Both the position numbers and the translations under genes were made by a program. Shown here piece by piece: positions 21,782 to 30,448 of a DNA stretch of 64,000 bases (positions are counted from its first letter, which is position 1; each line of letters starts with the position of its first letter). Source of the DNA: Macrostomum hystrix (taxonomy: Eukaryota; Platyhelminthes; Macrostomidae); NCBI GenBank assembly GCA_950097015.1, contig CATNEN010000003.1, positions 8,537,501-8,601,500 on the forward strand, in the 5' to 3' direction. Under the pieces are notes generated by a model. That model had not been told where the DNA came from, did no database searches, and saw only the letters and a program-made list of their open reading frames with translations.

Positions 21782-23947
21782 TTAATTTTCCTCGACTCGC
21801 TCCGCATCAGCATCGAAATCTTCCAAATTGAAGTCAAAGCTTTCAGCGCTGCAAATGCTCATTAAGTCTATCTCTCTGCATAAAGCCACATAGCCAGGTA
21901 TGATGCTGTCACTACCACTAGGCATGCATTTTTGTAGCGACTGCGCGCTAGTAACAGTTCCGTCATTTTTCAGTATCTTGGAACCGAACGGAAGTGGCGA
22001 ATAGACAAATTCAGCAACTGAAATCGACTCAAAATGTTCTTTTTTCCTCGGAACCTCGTGTTTAACATTGGTTTGTGTATCAGTTTGAGAGAATCGCAAC
22101 GCAACAGTGACTGTTGCCATGGTCTCCGAAAAGCGAATCAAGGCTAGTTGAGAGCTGCATAGACCTTTTGCTTGAGCAGAACACAGGATTTCAGCAGCAC
22201 GCGCCTGTGTAACAAAGCCATACACGAGGTTCTCCATAAATAATAATCGACAACCGGATTTACTGTCTTGGATAAACCTAACACAGGAGAAAACAAAGTC
22301 CCAAAGCGAGCGAACGCTCTGGCCACTGTATTGTTTTCCCATGATAGGCTTCTTACAGAAATCATGGAATGAAATCGGGTGGTCTAACGGCGACAAAGTG
22401 CGGCATTTCGATAAAAAGTACTCGACACTTTCCGCATTCAGTTCATGCTTCGTTTTTTCTAGAATGTAGTTCTTAATTAGTCGAACAGAATCTTTAATCG
22501 ATACTGGTCGTGGAGAGCCACAGCAAAGTGGATACAATGGCTCGTTTAACGAGTACCAATAAATGGCAGCCGTCGCTTCCGATCGCTGATTATCGTTAGT
22601 AATAAACGATATTGGCTTTGACAAAGTGGATACAGCTACATTGTCTGGTAAAATACTGCCGGCACCGCTTTTAGTTAAGAAGAATAAGCAAATCGCAAAG
22701 GCTTGGGTTGGTTTTGGACCAGCAGTCGATGGCGGCCGGTCTTTGACTAACAGTGAAACATCCGCTTCGCTTTCGTCATTCCAGACAATCGGTGTTAGCT
22801 TAATCAATGAGCTTGAAGCTTGCTCAATTTGGCACAGATCCGTTGCAGACATGCTGTCGTACTTTTGTGTGGAGTCCGGAGACAAAACAGCAACATGCAA
22901 ATCACCGTTGCGTGTCACTTTGCAACGCTCTTCGAAGAACTTTGCAAACAAAAAGCGCACATTAAGCTTAAAGTACGTCCCAACAGAGCCCTTTCGCGAG
23001 CCGATTCGGATCACTTGGTCAGATTGCTTAGTGATTATAAAAGAGTTTTTCAGTAGCTGAAGCATCGGGTTTGCAAGCCGTCGTAGCATTCCATGCTCCT
23101 GCTCAAATTGTTTGCATGTATCGTACACTAAATGCAGTGTACCTTCTCCTTTATCTTTTTGAGTTTCTTTTTCTAGCGCTAACAAATTCAGACTGGCAAT
23201 AGGGTCGTTGATAGCTGAGACGCGATGATTGAGTCCGAGAAAGTCCTTGCTGAGATTTTCTAATGCATCAATTTGCTCTTGAACTCGATCAACTGTTATG
23301 CTGATAGCTTTTAGAGAGGCAAGAGTCTTGCTAAGAAGTGGGTTAGCAGCATTATCTGTAACTGACAGAGGGAACGACTGAATGAATTTTTTAGCAACAA
23401 GGCCTTTTGAACTGGTGGTGGGAAAAACGGAAGAGTATCGCCGCTTTCTATTCTCCACATCCTCTATATCAGTAAGCAAGAATCGCGACTCAAAATCTAG
23501 TACGGACTTGATCATGCCCAGAAATTTGAAGCCACAATCGGACGCTTCGGAGTAGTTCGTTTCAAACTTGTCCATTAGTCGATTGTACCTGTCTTCAATT
23601 TCGTAGAGTCTAATCTCGCTTTCTGGCCCTGCTTGGTTGATGCTACAAAGAAATTGACTTTCCTTAGTAAAATGGGCCTTCATTTCTTGTCGAAATTGTG
23701 AAATGAAGTTTGCAATCTTGCTGTCAACTGGAAACAGTAGAGCCGCTTGCAGGCTATCACTAAAGTCCAATTCAGCAATGCACTCTAGCACGGCCACGCT
23801 TAAGCACTTTTCCAAAACAAAGCGTACTTCGCGAGTTAAAAGTTCATTCGAATGGTAACTGTAGCCCTCGTTTAGCATACGGACAAACTTAGGATCTTGT
23901 CCACATTTTCTTTCTAATCGTAAGTAATGTTCAGATTGCATCTGCAT
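21782..23947 (-). CDS. STAT: Divergent STAT transcription factor in a single coding exon
   Basis: Latent cytoplasmic transcription factor activated by tyrosine phosphorylation. The 721 residues follow STAT order: N-domain about 6-100 (HYLRLERKCGQDPKFVRML resembles the STAT start), four-helix coiled coil about 105-295, DNA-binding fold about 300-470 (GTYFKLNVRFL; AIYWYSLNE matches the family ASILWYN motif), linker about 480-560, and SH2 about 570-665. The SH2 keeps the phosphotyrosine-binding Arg605 in LIRFSET (family LLRFSES) and GFVTQARA (family GFISKERE). Tyr686 in PGYVAL sits where STATs have the activating GYVK tyrosine. A short acidic tail ends the protein. The whole coding region lacks introns, and a 3' splice site (CTCTTTCAG) lies 6 bases before the ATG. 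Identity is low but the domain order is complete. Confidence 0.85.
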   Translation of the reverse strand: MQMQSEHYLRLERKCGQDPKFVRMLNEGYSYHSNELLTREVRFVLEKCLSVAVLECIAELDFSDSLQAALLFPVDSKIANFISQFRQEMKAHFTKESQFLCSINQAGPESEIRLYEIEDRYNRLMDKFETNYSEASDCGFKFLGMIKSVLDFESRFLLTDIEDVENRKRRYSSVFPTTSSKGLVAKKFIQSFPLSVTDNAANPLLSKTLASLKAISITVDRVQEQIDALENLSKDFLGLNHRVSAINDPIASLNLLALEKETQKDKGEGTLHLVYDTCKQFEQEHGMLRRLANPMLQLLKNSFIITKQSDQVIRIGSRKGSVGTYFKLNVRFLFAKFFEERCKVTRNGDLHVAVLSPDSTQKYDSMSATDLCQIEQASSSLIKLTPIVWNDESEADVSLLVKDRPPSTAGPKPTQAFAICLFFLTKSGAGSILPDNVAVSTLSKPISFITNDNQRSEATAAIYWYSLNEPLYPLCCGSPRPVSIKDSVRLIKNYILEKTKHELNAESVEYFLSKCRTLSPLDHPISFHDFCKKPIMGKQYSGQSVRSLWDFVFSCVRFIQDSKSGCRLLFMENLVYGFVTQARAAEILCSAQAKGLCSSQLALIRFSETMATVTVALRFSQTDTQTNVKHEVPRKKEHFESISVAEFVYSPLPFGSKILKNDGTVTSAQSLQKCMPSGSDSIIPGYVALCREIDLMSICSAESFDFNLEDFDADAERVEEN

Positions 23948-23953
23948 CGCACC

Positions 23954-24331
23954 TGAAAGAGAAAGGACAGGTAAGATTAAGGTTAGTCACTTTCTTCAAA
24001 GCAATACCGAATCAAGTATCGTGAGCTCCCTATGTGACATTAGGGTGAAAAATAAGTTTGAAATTGAAAAAAGCAAAAAGCATAACGAAATTCATATTAG
24101 CAATCAACACGTGATGTACAATTTTACTTTATTTAGCAATGTATATACCATACTTCATAGAATGCAATGACTTATGTAAATTAAAAATGCAACTAAACGG
24201 ACAATTAGCTTTTATATCCTGCTTTTATAACAGTTAGGCGATATCATCTTCGCAAACTACTGGTTTAACGGATTAATAGTAGTAAAGTCAGGCACTTTTA
24301 ATGATATACAAGAAACAATGACAGATCCAAA
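23954..24331. other. Short URI-STAT intergenic region
   Basis: About 380 bases separate the URI stop from the STAT start on the same strand. A minus-strand AATAAA at 24128-24133, about 200 bases after the URI stop, is a candidate poly(A) signal. The STAT 3' splice site is at the left end. I see no promoter element. Confidence 0.45.
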
Positions 24332-25889
24332 TCAACGCTTATTTAAAGACATTCGCTGTTGGCGAAATTTCGACACAGGTCGATTGGTGTCACAAATATC
24401 CGAAGTAGTACTAAAAAAACTATTGGCATTAGCAGCTGCTGTCGCAGTTTCAACAACGCGTTCTTGAACGGGCGGACCATGCGATAATACTGCTGGGGTC
24501 TGTTTTGAGAGCCCGATGTCGGCGGGTGAGGAATGCAAAGGTGTCTCCGAAGTCTCATTGTTGTCACCCGAGCCAGCACTGACATTATACGAAGACTGAT
24601 GCTGAGTGGCTAATTTTGAACTGTGCCTAAAGTTGATAGTCTTCAGTCGCATTGTGTCAGCATTCGGCGGTTCGCTAGGCTGATAAGTGCGTCTTTCATT
24701 ATCATTAGGATCGGCAAATTTCACCTGTTTACTCTTCGCCCTCAGCTTTTCAGTTGTAGATGCTGTAGATGGAGCAGGCTGGTTGTTTACCTGCGACTCT
24801 TCCATCGCTTCAATGCGCTCTAATTCGTCTAGCCTAGCCCAGATATTTTCATCGTCACTAAGGCTAGCCTGCTGTCGCAGTTCACGCTCCGCTAGCTTTT
24901 GCAGTCTAATAGCGTCTCGATGCCTATTGGCCCAGGCTATTTCCGATTCGTCTGTGCAAGGCTCGCAGATGTTTTCTAGGCCTTCTGTTGCGTCATCACC
25001 GACGCCGAGATCTTCTAGTAGGCGACAGTTTTCAGTAGCGCTCGAGTGACGAGCCTGCTCGATTGTCAACAGTAGATTGTGAAAAGTGAATGACCTTATC
25101 AGCTGATAAGACATTGAATGATTAGAAATCACTATATTAAGTTTTTAGGCAACAAAAACAGTAAAAGCGTAACCTTAGTAGTAACATTACTAATTGCAGG
25201 AGGGCTGCGGGCGATGGCATTTCATTTGGTGACACTAGACCCGCACCCAGCGAGGAGGCAATTACGCCCATTTCGCTAACTCCAGAGCACACACGCACAC
25301 AATTACGCACGCAGGCACACACTCAAGCAGGTGTACATCTGGACCGACTTTCTCATCATCAGGCAGTGTCAACCTCTCTGTGCCTTGGAGGTTGGCCCGT
25401 ATTGACGTAAATTGCACGAAAAGCCCCCAAGTCTTCTCTCAGCGACTGCGCCCCAAATGAATGTGGCCTCGCCGCGGAATTGAGCTGAGGGACCTTGGTG
25501 CGAGAGGCGAACGCATTAACCCGCTATACCACTGACCCCCTTACCTGAAGTAACTTCTGACTAGCTTTCAACCGATCTAGCCTCAATTTAACAATCTTCA
25601 ATGCATTCTGCGCAGATGTTTCAGCATAATAGTCGCAGCCGAGACGCAGTGTGACTTCGCCACTGTGCAGCACTGTGCCGCGTACCATACAGCCAGGTGT
25701 CAATTCAAGCAACTGTTCAGACCGAAATCTGCTAGAAACATTAATTAATCGCTTTTCTAAGGCAACATGGCGATCCAACTCATTTTCTAATTCAACTAGT
25801 TTGACTTCAGCTTCAGTGACTGCTGCACGTTGTAATTCCAGCAATGATAGCTGGCTGCGCCCACTGGATTCTAGGTTGAGGCTGCGGGA
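24332..25889 (-). CDS. URI1: URI-like prefoldin protein, 5' exon(s) not resolved
   Basis: Unconventional prefoldin RPB5 interactor, a scaffold in the R2TP/prefoldin-like complex and RNA polymerase assembly. Two exons join at phase 0: about 25889-25545 and about 25058-24332 (stop TGA). The first encodes the prefoldin fold: a heptad helix (VKLVELENELDRHVALEKRL), the hairpin around MVRGTVLHSGEVTLRLG, and a second helix. The second has DENIWARLDELERIEAMEE, a URI hallmark (human LWARLEELERQEE), a low-complexity stretch, and the C-terminal VSKFRQQR (human VSKFKAAR). No in-frame ATG exists in the 25889 exon, so the start is further right. The intron is filled by a SINE-B abutting the donor. Confidence 0.8.
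25078..25250. repeat. Duplicated segment, copy at the URI 3' splice region
   Basis: This stretch, containing the intron end just upstream of the URI second exon and the tail of the SINE-B, recurs at 26434-26600 with only a few differences. It begins GTGAAAAGTGAATGACC and continues into GCAGGAGGGCTGC. Confidence 0.85.
25190..25540 (-). mobile_element. SINE family B, nearly full length, in the URI intron
   Basis: Minus-strand tRNA-derived SINE. The head read on its own strand is GGGGGTCAGTGGTATAGCGG (box A region) followed by a box B-like AGCTCAATTCCG. The body includes AGAAAGTCGGTCCAGATG and the tail TGGTGACACTAG...TGCCATCGCCCGCAGCCC. Its 5' end sits four bases inside the URI intron. Confidence 0.88.
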
Positions 25890-25899
25890 CTGAATGTGG

Positions 25900-27785
25900 C
25901 CTAGCCAGTATTTTATGTTGGCACTTATATAGCAATGGTCTTTTACATAGCCACAATGATACCATTAAGCAATTTATTTAGTTTTTTCCTTAAACCCTAG
26001 ACCATGCCAATAGACAATTATTTGCTATTGTGTATGCCTATATAATATAATCAATAACAAATGTTAAGCTTGTTGATCAACATAGACAGGGACATCGTCT
26101 AATTCTAACGATTTCAAACTAGCATCTGCTGAATGAGATGAAGCTAGAGGCTAAAACTAGAATCTGCCTCTGCCACAAAAGCCATTTTGAAGCTGCCATT
26201 TAGAATGAAGATTCTGAAACAAGCTTTGCTTAGGATTCCTTATAAATCATGAACAAATTTTATGCCAGTGACTGTAGAAAGAATATTAGGTGCAGTAAAT
26301 TGGTCAAACATTGGGTCTTACATTTAATAGTGAGACAGTAGCTATTAAAATGCACAGTAAATCTCAATTTTACTATTTAAGTGGAATAAGCGTATGGGTT
26401 GAAACATTGCAATGTAGCACAAAAAAGTTCAAGTGAAAAGTGAATGACCTTATCAGCTGATAAGACATTGAATGACTAGAAATCACTATATTAAGTTTTT
26501 AGGCAACAAAAACAGTAAAAGCATAACCAGTAATAACAGTAATTGCAGGAGGGCTGCAGGCGATGGCATTTCTTTGGTGACACTAGACCCACAGCTAGTG
26601 TGGTTTATATGGTTTATATGATCAATTTAGAACTTTAGCTTATGTAATAGCTTTAAATGTTATAGCTTGCAAAACACAGCAATCAATACAATATTAGGTC
26701 AACATTTTCATCTAAATTATATCAGATTTTTACTTGTAGTCATCTTACCAAAAATAAAAGATTAAGTCTATAATTCTATATTCAAATGAATTTTAGTTTT
26801 CTTTTGAAATATAAAGCATTTCAGCATGATATTGAACATTCATTCTGCATAGGTCTCTGTTCTGTTTTTGCTTATAGCTTAAGCTAAATGCTCTATGTTC
26901 AGGTTTTCAGGTTTTGTGAAAGTATCACTAAAAGTATTTAATTGACAAAACAGTGAACTATGGAAACATAAATGGTATAATAATATAAAAACTGTTACTG
27001 TATAAAGATAGTTTTAGCCTTACAAGTGTTGTACTCTATAAGCTTATGACATGTACACTTCAGTTTGTTGTCACTTGTTTTCACTTTGTTTTCACTTTCA
27101 CACTACACTTATTTTTAAGGTCGGTACTTGCAGCATTTAGCTGCACCCTACATATAGAACACCCACCCCTCTACAATCATTAAACAATAAATATATTGAC
27201 CCTTGTGCTCTAGAGTATGTTATTTTGTGACTCAATTCTTGCTAGTCTTATATTAGCATATATGTAGCCTAGTAGCAATATGTACCAAATATGGTTATAT
27301 AATTTGATATACAACAGGCATCACAAGGTTTAAACATTATCAATCAAACAATGTAATTTCAGACCCAACAAGTGTGTTTTGCTCTTACAATGGACTTCTA
27401 GTCCTTTGTATATAACAAAGTTTAGGAAAATAACAAATGTCACAAAACCTATTATATGATATTGAGACTTTATATAAGAAAACTTCACTAGTTAACTATT
27501 ATATAAACATTTATGTGAAAAAAAATTCTATACACAAAAATAATATAATGTACTTCTGATTCTTACAATTTAGCTATATCTAGATTTTTAAATGAAATAA
27601 TGCTTTAATTGCAATACAGCCATGGCAAAGCAAAAGTTCTATTTAAATTCCAAATTTCAAATAGTAATAGGAGAAAGCATAAATCATAACTTATGGTTAA
27701 GTAAAACAAAGTATATACTAAATTCCTGTTTCTAAATACACTTTTATTATATATATTTTACATGTTAGGCTAAAAGTAAAGTTTT
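25900..27785. other. Gene-poor AT-rich region right of the URI exons
   Basis: Probably the first intron or 5' flank of URI. It contains a second copy of the 25078-25250 segment (26434-26600) and otherwise AT-rich unique DNA. No supported coding sequence. Confidence 0.4.
26434..26600. repeat. Duplicated segment, second copy (with SINE-B tail)
   Basis: Near-identical to 25078-25250, including the same intronic sequence and the same SINE-B tail fragment. The shared non-SINE part shows a genomic duplication rather than an independent SINE insertion. Confidence 0.85.
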
Positions 27786-27789
27786 TGGC

Positions 27790-28433
27790 AGTTTATACCC
27801 ACGGCCCCAAGCTGATAATTTTAATTTTATCTGCATGGACTCATTCCTATAAGCTCTCATTTAGTTAGACACGTAGATTAGATTGATATGTGACTTCAAT
27901 ATGAAGTTGTGAACAATGCACTTAATTAATGTTGTGACAGAATTTATTTATTAGGTCAATTTGTCACTCAAGGAGTTTGCTGTGAGAAGAACAGAAAAAG
28001 GAAGTGATGTTCTAAAACAAACTCTGGGCCAGGGGCAAGCCTACATTTTAACAAAAAATACAAACATTTTTAATAAAATTTTAAATTTCAAACTAAATAT
28101 TGTTTCATTTTAACCAAAAGCAAAAATATGATCAATTGTAAAACAGATAAGTCTATATAAAGAAAAAATCTTCCCGATTTAAAATTCGGATCTATGTAAA
28201 CTGCAAGCCTAGAATTGGCCCAATTAAATGAATTATACACTACATTATAGGCTGATTATTGTTAAATCTTGTCTTGTCTTGATCTCATAATGTTTAGACC
28301 AATTGTTGCATTGCTTTTGTATAAAGAGTTGTAGACCTATTCATACAAGCTGCCATGTGGATAAACAGTAAATTATCAGCATGGATCCATGTGGATAAAA
28401 TTGAAATTATCAGCACGGGACCGTGGGAATAAG
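27790..28433. mobile_element. MITE candidate with about 45-bp terminal inverted repeats
   Basis: The segment at 27790-27838 (CCCACGGCCCC ... CTGATAATTTTAATTTTATC) is mirrored by the reverse complement of 28380-28433 (CCCACGGTCCC ... CTGATAATTTCAATTTTATC). TA dinucleotides lie at both outer ends. The interior is AT-rich and non-coding. This fits a short Tc1/mariner-type MITE, but other families are possible. Confidence 0.5.
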
Positions 28434-29200
28434 CTCTGCCATAAAAATGTAAAAGAAAAAGAAATAAATAAATTGCAAAGCCAAAACTAGAATAAAACTT
28501 TTTAATAACAAGTTTAAAGTGTCTAACTAATAGTTAGTATCCAATGTAACTTGTTTTTTATCCATTTCTGCCATTTGTTATCAGCTTTTTATCAATTATT
28601 TCCGTTCCGCATCTGCATCTGCTTCTGCAATCTGCGTTTTACTAACTATTTCCATATTCCGCATTTTATCTGACACATCCAGTCAAGATCCACATCCATT
28701 TCCATGTTTTACACTATACCCAAAAATGTAGGAAAAAAGAACATTACATTAGCTAACTGATAGCTAATAACTGATTGCTACTCAGAGCCTCAGAAGGAGT
28801 AATTCTCACATACTGAATCACAAGTATTTTGCTTTTTTATAGGCCTAGGCCAAGCAAAGCCCATAGGCCAAACACTTACAAGAAATTAAGGAAGAAAAGA
28901 AACAGAAAATAGAATAAGAAACCACAAAAGCAAAAATCAAGCCAAAAACGAAAATTTCTATAACATAAACGGATTTCTTGTATTCTAGCTGGCAAAGCTA
29001 TTTACTGTATGCTGCATCCCCTGCATCTGCCTGCATGCAGATAGGCCTACAGCATGCATGCATGCATCCTCAGCAAGGCTATTGTACATGAAAAAATATG
29101 CTTAAAGTGAACAGCTAATATGACATAAGAATTTTGATTGCGATTGCAAAATGTTTATCGTTTCTATGATCGCAAAATTGAAAATAGCAGTACAGTACTT
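28434..29200. other. Gene-free AT-rich stretch
   Basis: Unique sequence with a small CATGCATG-type run near 29055. No supported gene. Confidence 0.35.
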
Positions 29201-29202
29201 AC

Positions 29203-29215
29203 TCTTTGTCAACAT
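29203..29215 (-). CDS. Speculative first coding exon of URI
   Basis: ATG followed by four codons and a strong donor (AAAGA|GTAAGT), leaving phase 1. A weak AG at 25901 (exon start 25900) would accept phase 1 and open the URI frame. There is no pyrimidine tract at that acceptor, so this is only a candidate. Confidence 0.15.
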
Positions 29216-29574
29216 GGCTAGGCCTACACCTATTGACACCACCTGTGAAAAACCACCTAATCAAGTTCGCGCGTAGTTTTTTTATAAAATTTATTTTCAG
29301 AACTCCTGCAACTTAAAAATTTGAATTTTTACTTTTCTGACAGGTAATAGTGGGGTATATTTGCGTGTTATAAACAAAGTTTTGAAATTTTTGTTTTACA
29401 CAGTGCTTAAACAAAAAACCAAAAAGCCGGTATCGCAGACAGTTTATTAGACTATTTTTACCTTATCTGTTGCCTTTCGCCTCGAAACAGCCTTTAAATG
29501 CACTCGCAGCTGCCGCTCATTTCATAACTTTCTAGTTGTCATAAATAAGCAAGGCTTTTTATTACAGAAAACAA

Positions 29575-29765
29575 AACACCTTCGATCAAATCCATGATGG
29601 CGTCCTTCAAATCCATACTGGCGTCTCCTTTAAATCCATACTGGCATCCTTCAAATCCATGATGGCATCCTTCAAATGTGCAGTATTGTCCCTCAAATGT
29701 ACAGTGTCGCCCCCTTAATTCTACTGTGTCGCCCCTCAAATTTATGATTGCGCACCTGATAAAGG
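29575..29765. repeat. Short degenerate tandem repeat, about 21-bp unit
   Basis: Some eight diverged copies of a unit like TCCTTCAAATCCATGATGGCA. The minus-strand frame across it encodes a repeated Phe-Glu-Gly motif and shows no other gene-like property. Confidence 0.7.
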
Positions 29766-29769
29766 CCAC

Positions 29770-30360
29770 AGTGATTCTCGGGAATTGCTTTGTGTATATC
29801 TCTTCATGGTCTGCTGTTGGGGCATTCGCCTTGCAGCCCTTGCACTGCAGGCTGCATCTATTAGTATTATTAGCCAACATGCACAATGTTCTTGTCACGG
29901 CTTAAAAACAACGAAAAAACGGAAAGTGCGTCAGAAAGTAAAAACAGAGAATAGAAGTCAATCAGAAGCTCAATACCCTAAAAAGACGTATACTCGATGT
30001 AGAATTAACAGCTGCGTTACTGCTCAGGATACAGTGTGTCTCCTGCGAACTGTCCCGGGGCCATATCCGACATCGATACACAATTTGCACACGACCTATA
30101 GTAATTAAGCTCCAATTCCAATGAGCTGCTTGCATGGGAACCAATGGGAAGTGTTGCTCTCGCTTGATCGCTGATTAACTATAGGGCTATGCGGGGGATT
30201 TCGCTGCTAGCCAATCAGAATAGAATTTGACATTGCTAAACAAAAATGACTACAAAATGGGGAACTGCATGGTTGAAGATTTATAGAGTATTCAAGATAA
30301 TTGTATTGTCGGATTGATAATTGCGATCAAAGCAGCTTTTTTGTATCAAAAACACTTGTC
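29770..30360. promoter_or_regulatory. Presumed 5' flank of the EGF/laminin-G gene
   Basis: Unique sequence immediately upstream of the first coding exon at 30361. It contains no gene and no repeat I recognise. I cannot point to a definite TATA box or initiator. Confidence 0.35.
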
Positions 30361-30448
30361 ATGACAAGAATTTTGATGACTAAGTCCCTTATTCTGCTGC
30401 TAATTTTGCCGCAGATTCTCAATGAAGTGCTGTCGCTTCAATCGCCAG
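30361..30448 (+). CDS. EGF/LamG gene exon 1: signal peptide
   Basis: Twenty-nine codons and one base (phase 1). The protein starts MTRILMTKSLILLLILPQIL, a basic start followed by a hydrophobic core, with likely cleavage near VLS-LQ. The donor is CCAG|GTAAGG. Joining to exon 2 gives SPGIQNHQPDL in frame. Confidence 0.75.

Noticed and set aside
29539-30108. Frames of 75-119 codons on both strands
   Set aside because: They overlap each other and a degenerate tandem repeat, with no family signal.
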